Below are positions 23,301 through 35,300 of a stretch of 64,000 nt of DNA, piece after piece (positions within the stretch are counted from its first letter, which is position 1; each line of letters starts with the position of its first letter). The position numbers and the translations under genes were made by a program. The stretch comes from Timema cristinae. Taxonomy: Eukaryota; Arthropoda; Insecta; Phasmatodea; Timematidae. A model generated the notes under the pieces. It searched no databases and was not told the DNA's origin. It saw only the letters and a list, made by a program, of their open reading frames with translations. The DNA is taken from the NCBI GenBank assembly GCA_039000515.1, contig JBCFYV010000276.1:1-64000 (forward strand). Direction: 5' to 3'.

Positions 23301-26300
23301 CGCTAGCAATGTAAACATAGTGTTTGTGTTATGGTTCTGCTTGGTAGCATTAGAGTTGCGCTTCTATACTATTCTTTTATCTATGGCCCTTCTGCTCAGC
23401 TGATGATGTAACTCGTCTTTGCATAGAGACCATAGTATAGTTTTTATAAATGATTTAGCATTGATGACAAATATATTGTAAGAAATGTCCTTACTTCTTA
23501 ATGCCCTAGAAACAGACATGTAATAAATAAGAGCTGAAACATTAGTACATTATAGATACTAAAAGAAAGTCGGGGAAAATTTGAAAAAAAGTTAAACCTG
23601 TAGTGCTTTTGAACTTATTGACTTTGTTGAGAGTCAAAAATACATCATTATTCTTTGTAAAAAAAGTTATCAACAAAATGGAAACCAGGTTGATGTACAA
23701 TGACCACTTAAAATCATGAAATAAAGCAGAGGATAGTGATGGTAAAATTCAGTAATTTGTAAACACGCTTGACCAATATAGTTGGAATATTGATGACCTT
23801 GGAAAGCTGACAAAGAAAAACTGTGAGAATTCAACACACTCTTTTAATTATTAAATTAACATCAATGACTTCCACGACTTCTTAAAAAAATCAACAACCG
23901 TGAGATTTCAAGATCTGTACGACAGGCAAAAAACATTATCAATACTGTTGCTGTTAGTTTTGCAGAGGCAGAAAGAGGGGTTTCTACTATTAGTATATAT
24001 TTCAATAAAAGGAGCCACCTCACAGTTCAGAATGTCACAAATTTGACAATTAATGTGATTTGCCCCCCCCCCCCCCCCCCAACGAACTCCTTCAGTTCAA
24101 ATGTGGCTGAGAATAAACCACACAGCAGATGACAACAGGGTGGAAAGCGGACAAAATAAACTGTATGATGACAACCAATCAGCAATTTGGATTTTAAACA
24201 ATTTCAATAAACCAAGATCTTAGTTTTTATTTTAGACTAGGAAAGGGCACTGCTAAGGCAAAAAAGAACCGGTTGCTATAATTTTTAAATCTTACTACTG
24301 GAAATATAAAACTATATGAGTAAAGAATGGAGAATTATTATATATGTAAAAAAAAGCAACTATGGACTCTTGACCAAGATTTAAATACATATTTTCTGGG
24401 GTAAAGATACACATACAAGCACTGAGCTAGCTCTGCCAGTCAATTGTTTAATTCCTTCTAACCTTACATGAGTATGTGAATGCATTAAGAATGTGCCAAT
24501 GGTATTTTACTGTGGAATTATTAGACGGTATCAGTAACTTAACATAATGGAAGGAGATTTTAAGAAAATGGAATGACATTGATTTGGAGAGTAAGCTTGT
24601 TAAAGTACAACCAGTGATGCCAATATGATTTTGGTTGGAAGAACAGTAAAGAAAATTCAATTTTATTTATTTGCGACCAATATTGATGAATTTTAATGTT
24701 TTATTTGTGTTATTGTATATGTATCGAAAGCGACAAATGCAGATAACACGACTTGATGTATGAACATATTAAAATTGTTTTAGTAACTTTAGTAACTAAC
24801 TTCTACGGTTGTTCCTATCAAAATCAACCTTTAGCTAAAGTGTTGTAAACACACAAACCTCGCTATCTTACTTGAAGCTTGGTGAGTAATAAGTTGGTCA
24901 ACAAGAAATGTCCAATATGGTTGACGCCCAGTTGCAGTTCAATACCATCTTGTGTCTTGGTGTAAGGACATCTCATCACACCAGCATTGTTTATCAAGAT
25001 GTCTAGCTTGCTTTGTTCTAGAGACAAACATACCTATTCAGTGGACAGTCGAGGGATTTTATATTATTCATATACATACGAAAGGAAAATAGAAGCCTGT
25101 TTTTTCTCCTTGCCTTGTGATTACCTTTTCCAAATTGTTTCACAAAGTTCCGTATGGAGCGTTGAGAGGCCAGATCACATTCTCTGCAGTATAGATACTT
25201 ATTCTTTGTTTCAAGTACAATTTCTTCTCTTGCCTAAAAATAATAACGTAGATTTTACATTTATATTCAACTTAGACACCATCTGAACACAAAAACTGAA
25301 TGTCAGCAAACCAATGCTATTTCGGCCAAATTTGAGTTTACACATCTCATCACCCCCACTCGTTCTTTAAGTAAGATTAAATGAAGTTAAGGACAGGATA
25401 ATTTTAAGTAACTGCACTATTTTTTACTTGTATAATGTGAAAACCAAAATGGAAATGTGTCAAACCAACAGTAGTGGCCATGCTCAGAGCAAAGATGATC
25501 TGTCGGTAAAATATATTTGATGTAGAATTTGAAAGTACTATCTCAAGGTCTTTTAATGTCAAATCTCAGAACTTCCTTCTTTGTCAGCTATTTTCATGTT
25601 TTTAAACTACCAGTACTGGAAGTTCGAGACAGCTACCAATTTCAAAGTTTCAGTTGTAAATACTTTTGAAAAGCCACAAATGAAGTATCAAATCTATAAT
25701 TGTTTTGAACCTAATGAGGTTACAAATATATACTTGCTTTAAATTAGTAGTAGTAGTAGTATTAGTAGTAGCAGTTGTAATGATATCGATTTTCCTGGCT
25801 TTATTAATATTTGAGATCATATTTCCTTTTTTCAGTTGACTTGATTTAAACTTATCTTTTCTAAGAAACGGCCATGTTTCTTTTTTTAATTTCATTTAGC
25901 TGCACGTGTCAAGGGTATGGTCTGAATTCCGGGTAATATTGCGCAGTGAAATAATAGCAGGTGCATAGTGACGCCAAGCCAGATTTAGTTTCGCGCTCAT
26001 AGATAATTTCCCTATTGGTCGATGGAAAGAAATTCGAGAGTATCTTTTTCTACGGGGTTCACAATCAACAAGGCAGAAAGACGCTTGGCTTGCTGACGCC
26101 AGTTGAGACTGACTACTCGTCTTAGGTAGTTGAGAGTGATTCCTCGTCTTAGGTAGTTGAGAGTGACTCCTCATCTTATGTAGTTGATGGATGTGTGCAG
26201 AGATGTAATAACATATAGGCATTGCCTAACTAGAGTATCATAATGAATACAAATATTCTACAGTTGATAAAATAACGTGCAAATAAAACTTAACATATAA

Positions 26301-29300
26301 AGTACGAGGAAGTCTTAATATTCAAAAATATCACCCAATCACATAATCTTAGAAAGTATAATATATAATTGTTGCAAATGGAGTACAACGTGGAGGTTTT
26401 ATAAGAAATGGCACGACAAGAAGATATAATTGTATTCGTTACAATTGACATACAACGCGGGGCTCGACAACTAGACTAGATTGTATATGTTACAATTGGC
26501 GCTCAACAAGGGGCATGAAGAGGAAATCTTTATAATTGGCGTCCAACTGAGGGGCAAGTCACGAGAAGTTTCAAACAGTGACCAAATCGAGGCTTGAACC
26601 AACGACACGAGATAAGAAGACGATGCGCTCTACAGACTGAGATACCGACAACTACAGCGACAGGACAACACGAGGCGAGAACCAAGGACAAACTAGACAA
26701 CATGACCACTAGAACAGATGCTACTTCAAGGGGACAAGAACGACCAAGGGTCCGGGATTCACTTCCAACTGGCGAGCGAGCTGCAAGGAGGAAACATCTA
26801 GCAGTTCAAGGACGTGGTGGACAAGGAATGTGAACAGCTGACAGAAGCGGGAGAACAACTGATAAACAAACTACGCGACAAAGCTGGAGACCACACGGCA
26901 ACAAGGGACTACAAGACAACAAAATTTATAAATCACAGATAAGCCATCAACATTAAAAATTAATATTATTATTAAGAACACAGCAACATTTTGCATGAAA
27001 TAAAAAACAACCTAACATTAATATTTTGTAAACACTGGGGAAATTATTTTATTTTAAAATGGCAGAAGTAAATAGAGAAATGTTACTAGGCAGTGACAAT
27101 GACAATGGTTCAAATGACTCAGACTTTGATGAAAGGCCACATAACCAATTAGGGTTAGATGAAATGAATAAACTTGAAACAAGCACAGAGTCAGATGAAA
27201 TAACAGGCTATGATCAAGTAGCAGCAGGCATAGAAAATAATCAAAGTGCTTTTCAAAATCATGTGGAAAAAATGTCTTGCCCACTGAAAATGATATTGCA
27301 CCAGATATAGGTCAGAAAGAAATTGTTAATCAAGAAAAAAGGGAGGATATGATAATGATAGAAAGTCTAGGAGTAAATAGTGAAGGAAAGGAAATAGTAA
27401 CAAATCAAATGGTAGCAGATCCTATAAAAGACTTTCATGAAATCATGAGCATTTTGTTGGCAGAAATTAGAGAGAGCAGTAACAAAACTAATCAAAAAAT
27501 AGAAGCAATTAGTCTAAGTCTAGGGCAGGAGATTAAAGAAATCAAAAGAGATTTAAAAATAGAAATGGAAGCAAATAAAAATTTTCTATGTGAGCAAATT
27601 GAGCAAAGTAGACAGATTTGCGAGAAAAGATTTGGGGAGTAGACTTAAAAATTGACCAGCTAGAAAAAACTAATAAAGAATTTACTATTCAATTTAGTCA
27701 ATTTGGAAAAGATTTAGTAACATTGGGTGAGAAACAAGTTAATTTAGAGGATGGACAGGAGAAGTTGAGAGAAAATTATTTAGAGCTCGCAAAAGAAATA
27801 AACATAAACAAAAGTAAAATTGATGATGTTGAAAAAGATTTTAATTGGAAATTAAAAGGTGTAGAGAATCAAATAGTAAATTTGGATCTTCAGGTCAGTC
27901 AGGCAAAAACAACTGTAGAAATAGTACAGTCAGTTTTAGAAAGTGAGGTCAATAAGAACTTAATTTCAACTCAGATAAGTGAGGTCGTAATGAAAGAATG
28001 TAAACAAACCGGGGAGAACAATAAAGGATTAATTAGGGAGAATAGTGAGTCAGTAGGAAAATTGAATAGAAGAATTAACAAATTAGCTGAAGAATTTAAA
28101 CAAACCAAAAATGTTGGGGAAGTTGTAAGTAGTGTATGTAACCACTCTAACATATCCAAGGGTTTAAATGAGGTGACAATATCTCTTATTCTAAAGTACA
28201 GGGGACGAAAGGGCAATGTGTCAGCAGTTCAGTACCTTCAAATAATTGAACGAGTAATAAAAAGGGGACATTTTAGTGAACAGAATAAAATAGAAATATG
28301 GATGTCTAATTTGGAAGGAGAAGCTAGGGTATGGGCTGATAACTTAGATCAGTGGGAAACCTACCAACAAGCTAAGAAACTTTTTTTAGAAAAGTACTGG
28401 TCACAAGCGATGCAAGATGACTTTCTGCAACTTATTTTTAATGGACGGTATGATCCTAGAAATGGCACGATGAGTGAATATCTTCATAAGTTCATTACTC
28501 AGGCAAGATATTTGAGATATCCAATAGAAGAGCATAGGTTGATAGGACACTTAACTCATCATTTCCTATCCCAGTTCAAGATGTATTGATAGGTACCAAC
28601 ATGATGAACCTAAAGGAAATGGAAAGAATATTAGTAGCGTTTGATGATAGGAGAAATCGAAATAAAGAGTGGGAAAGTAAAAGTAGCCCACCAAGGGAAC
28701 AATTTGATAGGTACAGACAGGAACAGATTCCACATAACGATGGGAACAGAGAGAGGAACAGTAGGCCTAATAGACCCCCTCCTTTTGACTCTCAAGGTCA
28801 GGGACAAAGACAGTTTTTCCCCATCAACAATGGAAGAGAGAAGGGAATCAAAGACCTCCTAACCCTACAAATCCAAATCGGTCAAACAACAATAATGTAG
28901 GTCAAACTAATGTAACAACTGCACAAGTTCATCAACCAGCAGGTTTAAATCGGTTACAGTCATTACCAGGGATAGCAGGTCAGGAAAACTGATTGCCCAA
29001 TCACGTGATAGTCCGTACGTGGGAGGGTATTGGCAAGGAAATCGGACCATTGAACAGGTTAATCATTTGAAATTTGTGTCACAAAATATTATTTTACATG
29101 GTAAGTAGGAGGAAGTTTTTCAATGAGGGGAAGTTAAGGTTAGAACTTCTGTTTTGTCTTATTGTGTCAGAAAGTATTGTTATAAATTCATTGTAATTAA
29201 CATGAATGATACAAGTGGTCTTTCACAAGTGAAATGATGTTTCATGAAACTGCTGTCATTGATCAGTTAGGATGTATGATATTTGGATAGGACACAATAA

Positions 29301-32300
29301 AGGGTTAATCTGTTGTAAAATGTACTATATTATATAAGAATATCTAAAACTGTTAAGTTCAAATTAAATAAATGTTGTATATAAAAATGTTAATGAGTAA
29401 AAACAATACTTATGAGAAAAGTATAAATATTAGATTGGGAAAATCATCTGTTTTGTTATTTGATCAGAGACATTTTATTGTGAAATAGGTAGAATGAAGA
29501 TTCTATGTTGATTAAGTTTTCAAACACTAAAAATAGATGTGTATTGATTCCATAAGGAATAATATAGACTTGGAGTCTAAAAATGAATTAGAAATATCCA
29601 GGTACCAGGGTTTGAGTTTTGAAAGATGTCAACTTCATGTTTTCATAAGTTTGAGAAATTGAAAAGTAAACAGTGATTTTCAATAGATAAAAAAATGTAA
29701 CTATATCAACTAAAGTAAAAGATAATTTCATACTTTAAAATAAATTTCAATGTGAAGAGTTTTATGTTTTGACTTAAAGGCTTAATCATAGATATAATAA
29801 CAAAAATAGATAGTTGTGAAATACAAAAGTTTGTAGAAGCAAGAGAGTTGGTTGATAAACAAGGAAGCGGTTGTTTTCTTTTAATATGTGAAGTTTAGAT
29901 GTTGAAGCAAACAGTGGCTTAAGATGACATGAGTAATGAGTTTTGCATGATGATGCACATTTAAGAATTGGTGAGATTATAGGGAGATATTTGGGTTGAA
30001 ATGACAACCAATTGAAGTTTAAGGTGTTATGAAGGAGATTTTGGAGATAAAGATATGAGGTTATGAGTTCTGCGAGGAGATATTTAGTTGAGAACAATAA
30101 TTTCAAAGGAAATTAGTTCTCAAGCAATCAATGTGTAATTAATAAAGGGTAGAGTGGAGTCAAAAGGCATTTAAGCGATACAGGAAGGCTTAACATGTTT
30201 AAGGTGTGGCGAAAAGTACAGTTAACAACCAACTAATTTATTGTGAGTAAAAAACCAAAATAATGAATGACTATCAATATTGTATTTATGTGCAAAGAGT
30301 AATCAAACTAAACATTCACAGTAGAATTAAATTGAAAGTTTAAATTTTAATTTAAAGTTGTATTAAAATGTATGTTTATGTAATTGAAGCAACAATGTTT
30401 AAACTTAAAGAAATATGTAGAATCAAATTGAAAGTTGAAATCTTGATTTAAAGTTGTATTAAAATGTATGTTTATGTAATTGAAGCAATGATGTTTAAAC
30501 TTAAAGAAAGATGTAAAATCACATTGAAGTTGACAAATGCAAAATGATAAATTCAAACTTCCAGTTATCAATATAAGTAGAGGTGGAAACAAATCAACGA
30601 TAAGAAAACAATGGTACACATGCTATGTAATATCAGAATGTCTGATTTAATACCAACAGTGATTGAGTAGTTTGTAAATGAGTTGAAAATATCAGGGTAT
30701 AGGGATGATAATATTGAGGTGAGGTAATCACACCACAAATAACAAGTGATTTGTAATCAAGTAACAAAGACAAGTTTTAAGTGATAGTTAGTTTCTTTCA
30801 GTCTTTACAGATGTAAAGTGTTCTACGTTCATTAAGTGATAGTTTTTAAGAACAAATGAACTTTTGAGAAAAAGAAATTTGTGTAAAATATATGGACAGT
30901 TTCAGTATTGCAATGTAAAAAGATATATATAAATATCTATATTCAAGAGTTATTTTGTGACAAGACAAAAAGAAAAACATTATATGATGTAACTCTACTA
31001 TGCAACAAGAGCATATATAAATAATTGTAACTTTTGAGTTCAAAACTCCTCTTAACATAATAATGCTATTTTATTGGTAAATTAAGTATGACTTGGATAC
31101 ATTTCAAGATTCATGTTTAGTAAGTAAGAGTGGTAATTTAAGATGTAAGTGAAGATTGTATTGCTTGCTGTCGAAGATCATTGCATTTCTATTCATCCAG
31201 CAACCAGGGGAAGTACTGTAATGATATCGATTTTCCTGGCTTTATTAATATTTGAGATCATATTTCCTTTTTTCAGTTGACTTGATTTAAACTTATCTTT
31301 TCTAAGAAACGGCCATGTTTCTTTTTTTAATTTCATTTAGCTGCACGTGTCAAGGGTATGGTCTGAATTCCGGGTAATATTGCGCAGTGAAATAATAGCA
31401 GGTGCATAGTGACGCCAAGCCAGATTTAGTTTCGCGCTCATAGATAATTTCCCTATTGGTCGATGGAAAGAAATTCGAGAGTATCTTTTTCTACGGGGTT
31501 CACAATCAACAAGGCAGAAAGACGCTTGGCTTGCTGACGCCAGTTGAGACTGACTACTCGTCTTAGGTAGTTGAGAGTGATTCCTCGTCTTAGGTAGTTG
31601 AGAGTGACTCCTCATCTTATGTAGTTGATGGATGTGTGCAGAGATGTAATAACATATAGGCATTGCCTAACTAGAGTATCATAATGAATACAAATATTCT
31701 ACAGTTGATAAAATAACGTGCAAATAAAACTTAACATATAAAGTACGAGGAAGTCTTAATATTCAAAAATATCACCCAATCACATAATCTTAGAAAGTAT
31801 AATATATAATTGTTGCAAATGGAGTACAACGTGGAGGTTTTATAAGAAATGGCACAACAAGAAGATATAATTGTATTTGTTACAATTGACATACAACGCG
31901 GGGCTCGACAACTAGACTAGATTGTATATGTTACAATTGGCGCTCAACGAGGGGCATGAAGAGGAAATCTTTATAATTGGCGCTCAACGAGGGGCAGGAA
32001 GAAGAAATCTTTACACAGTAGTAGTAGCAGTAGTAGTACTAGTAATATTAGTAGTACTAGTAATATTAGTAGTACTAGTAGTACTACTAGTAGTAATAGT
32101 AATCGTAGTTTTTTTGTATCAAGAGTACATATTTTTGATCAGTAAAGATGGCCCAGCTAAGCACAATGTGCTTGCCAGCTGGTGTCTCACCATAAATGTC
32201 GTACTTACAAATAACATTATTCTAATACTTAATTTAGTTCCTTAAATATATTACATTTTATATTCTATTTAATATTCAAAAACCAGTCTCGAGTCCATTT

Positions 32301-35300
32301 CATAACTTATTAATTTTGTCATATTAGTCAATCTAGTATTATTATTTCATTAAGTCTGTGAGCTAGTTAGCCATTTTTTATTTCTCTTTTTACATTTGAT
32401 ATTTTATCTATTCCCAAAAGGGTATCCAGTATCATGTTAAAAAGTGTTGGTATTATTATTTTAATGTGTTGTTTTCAGTATTTATTTATGTATAAAGGTA
32501 TTGTGTACTGTCGTTTTCTATTGTTGTGAGGAATAGTCTCAGGTTAGATAGGTCTAGGACTACATATTGGAGGTTGAGGGATTGGATCATTTATTCTGGG
32601 CTCTGGATTATGAAAGGATGCAGGTGGATTCAATGACTTCCTTAATCCTTTCCTATTCCTTCTAATTTCCCTACCATCACTTTGTTTTACAATAAAAGAT
32701 CTGGGTGTGAAGTGTTTGTTTACTATTCGACCTGGTTCTTATGGCCCCACCCCCCACATAGTATATTCGCTTGAGCAAATCTCCCCGTGTAATCTGCTCG
32801 TTTATTGTGAGTGGTAGAGGCCCATTCACCTGACAGTTTTCCATATGTTATTCAGTTATTCAAGGTTGTGTCTAATGTTTAACATGATTTTATATCTACT
32901 CCTTATTACAATAACACATTACTTATGTTCCCTTTAAAGCTCATTGCATGGCATTTCAATTAAATAGCTGTTTTCATTAGCTACATTTTTTTAAAGTTTT
33001 TTTATCAACCACATTACAGTAAATAAATAAGTAATATGTATTCAATACAAGGTTGGATGCATGGAAAAATATTGTAATGTATTGTATTGTAAATGTTGAT
33101 GAATGAATGAATGAATGAATGAATATGGTTGATAAAAGGAAGAAGGTATAGAAAAGATAGATATCTTATAATATATAGGCACATGCAAAAGGTGAGGTTA
33201 TTTTTATGGGAGAAGTAGTTTTATTTTTCTCAAAAAATGATACTATATGCTGAGAGTGATATTATTTACATAAATACGAGTCAAGTTAGTATTCGTTTAA
33301 AAAAACTAGGATAAAACTGTCTACATCTTTCGTTCATATTATGTATTTAACTATTTATTAACATATTCGGAGAAAAATCAATTATAAATATGCACAAAAC
33401 ATTTCAGGCTTAGTACTATTAAACTCGATATATCAATATCATTACCTTTGAGTCTTACAAATATCAATATCAAAATAATCGATTATCAAATTAGGTTTAT
33501 ACCAAACAATATTAACATAGAAACATGTTGTTATAGAAGACTAAACTACTATCAAATATGGAGAAGAGAATAAAAATTAACAAGATATAATTTTACCAAA
33601 CATCACCACCTATAGCAAGGTCCATATATATTTTATTAGTCCCTGCTTGGACCTAGTGTGAAATCTTTTAAAGGTTGTAAACAAAGAATCGATCTATTGA
33701 ATGAAATTTAGGTATTGTAATGTGTAAAAGTAGAAGTTGTGATTTTTAATGCTAACCTCAGATAAAAATAAGCTTCAATATACTGAAAACACTCATTTTT
33801 CCTGTGATCCATTTTATACCTGTAAAATAAGTAAAAACTGATACTAATCATATAAACAGTAGCCCTGTGTTATCACTATGAAAATTATATTTCATTATGT
33901 GTTATTTGACAAATTACAAAGAAATTGTGTTTATTTAGAAAAAAAGCTTAAATTCGTGTAAATTTGTTTGCCTGTCTTACTTTATATTTTTGAGTGATAG
34001 TACAGAATTATTATCTTATAATTATACATGTTTTTTACTGTCAATGGTTTCCACTCCCTATTCATGACTTTGGTACTATTGTTGTTTTCACTCATTATTT
34101 TAAGAATTTTAATTGGAATATTTCTTAATTGATTTAAATATGGATCACTTCTTTATAAAAACCCGAGGGTCAATTATGTGTGTCCGACGCGGAGTCTTGT
34201 CACGATGACCTCCTCTCTTCTAGACTTTCGTATAAAAGAGAGCCACCGCGACACACCATCCCTGATGGACCGCAGCTTGTTATGAGCAGGGGAAACATGA
34301 CACCCAGACTCGCCTTAGGATGAAGGATTGCCTCCTTGGCTGCCTGGTCCACCAGTTAATTTCCTGTAAGACCAGCGTGGCCAAGAATCCAGCAAAAGGC
34401 AAGCCGGGTGCTTAATGAGTCAATTTTTAAAATATGCTCATGTATCATCTGACCGAGGGGATTCCAGGAGTACAAAGTGGACAATGCCAACAGAGAACTC
34501 GTGAAATCCGTGCAGATGAGAATGGTGACAATTACGATAAACAAAACACAGATTTAAAAATGGCGTATAGTTCTGCCATAAAAACAGTGGATTCACCAGA
34601 TAAGCCAAATTTAAAATTGATTCCCTCCATAACAAAGGTGCATCCCACAGAGGCCCCACACGTTGAACCATTCGTGTGGATACGCTTAAGTCCCAGAAAG
34701 CGAGTGTAGAGGAGCTCGTTAAAGTTACTCTCGTTTATAAAATGTGGAGTGGTCGCTTTAGGGAACTTGGCAAGATCAAAATGGTATTGAGGCAGGCGTA
34801 TCTTCCAGTAAGAAACTTTGGCAGAACTATCTCACATGTGTCAAAAACCGATAGCATCCGGATCCCAACCTGCCTTATGCTGCCTTACGCCTTTGCACTG
34901 TGAAATCATTGGAGTAGCTCACAGTGCTAGATATTGCGGAGAAAAATTGAGTCCAATACATTGACAACCTCCACAGGGGAGGAGACAAGTGAACCGTTAG
35001 ACATGAGGGCAGGTATACTAATAATGAAATTTTTGCTACTAAATTTATGGATATTGTCCCAAACCTTAATTGTGGGAGTGGTAATTGTAAGGGTAGAAAT
35101 AAACTGTCTCCAAGACTCTCTTCTGATTTGATGAATGGCGCGGTGAGCTCAAGCACACAGAATCTGGAATGACTCCATATTCTCTAAATTAGAACTTCAA
35201 TGAAATAGACATAGGGCCCTCTGACGGTCAGAAATGGCCAACCAACACTCCTCTTTCCACCAAGGAACTGGGAGGTGGAACGGATTCAGCGAGGATTTAG

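Larger units (their letters stand above)
25776..32015 (+). mobile_element. Young non-autonomous (gag-only) LTR retrotransposon
   Basis: Direct repeats at 25776-about 26535 and 31217-32015 begin TGTAATGATATC. Within the aligned about 760 bp I count three substitutions and no indels, implying recent insertion. A CAGT target duplication flanks the element (25772-25775 and 32016-32019), within a TAG microsatellite. The polypurine tract AGGGGAAG lies just before the 3' LTR (31206-31213). The interior carries a gag-like region at 27059-28990, then about 2.2 kb of AT-rich sequence with no protease, RT or integrase. It lies in the 10.9-kb RDH intron, opposite to the gene. Gag form and tRNA-Lys-type priming suggest Ty3/gypsy affinity (inference). 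Confidence 0.9.

Noticed and set aside
26576..26651. Functional tRNA gene
   Set aside because: D and T arms fit, but the anticodon stem does not pair and the acceptor stem is largely unpaired. Kept only as a tRNA-like relic.
32148..32215. Missing RDH exon between 36.1 and 25.0 kb
   Set aside because: A short GC-richer segment looked plausible at first, but a clear exon with correct phases was found at 25125-25233.
31922..32245. Plus-strand frame with a hydrophobic Val-rich stretch
   Set aside because: The Val-rich stretch is the TAG/GTA microsatellite and the start lies in the LTR end.
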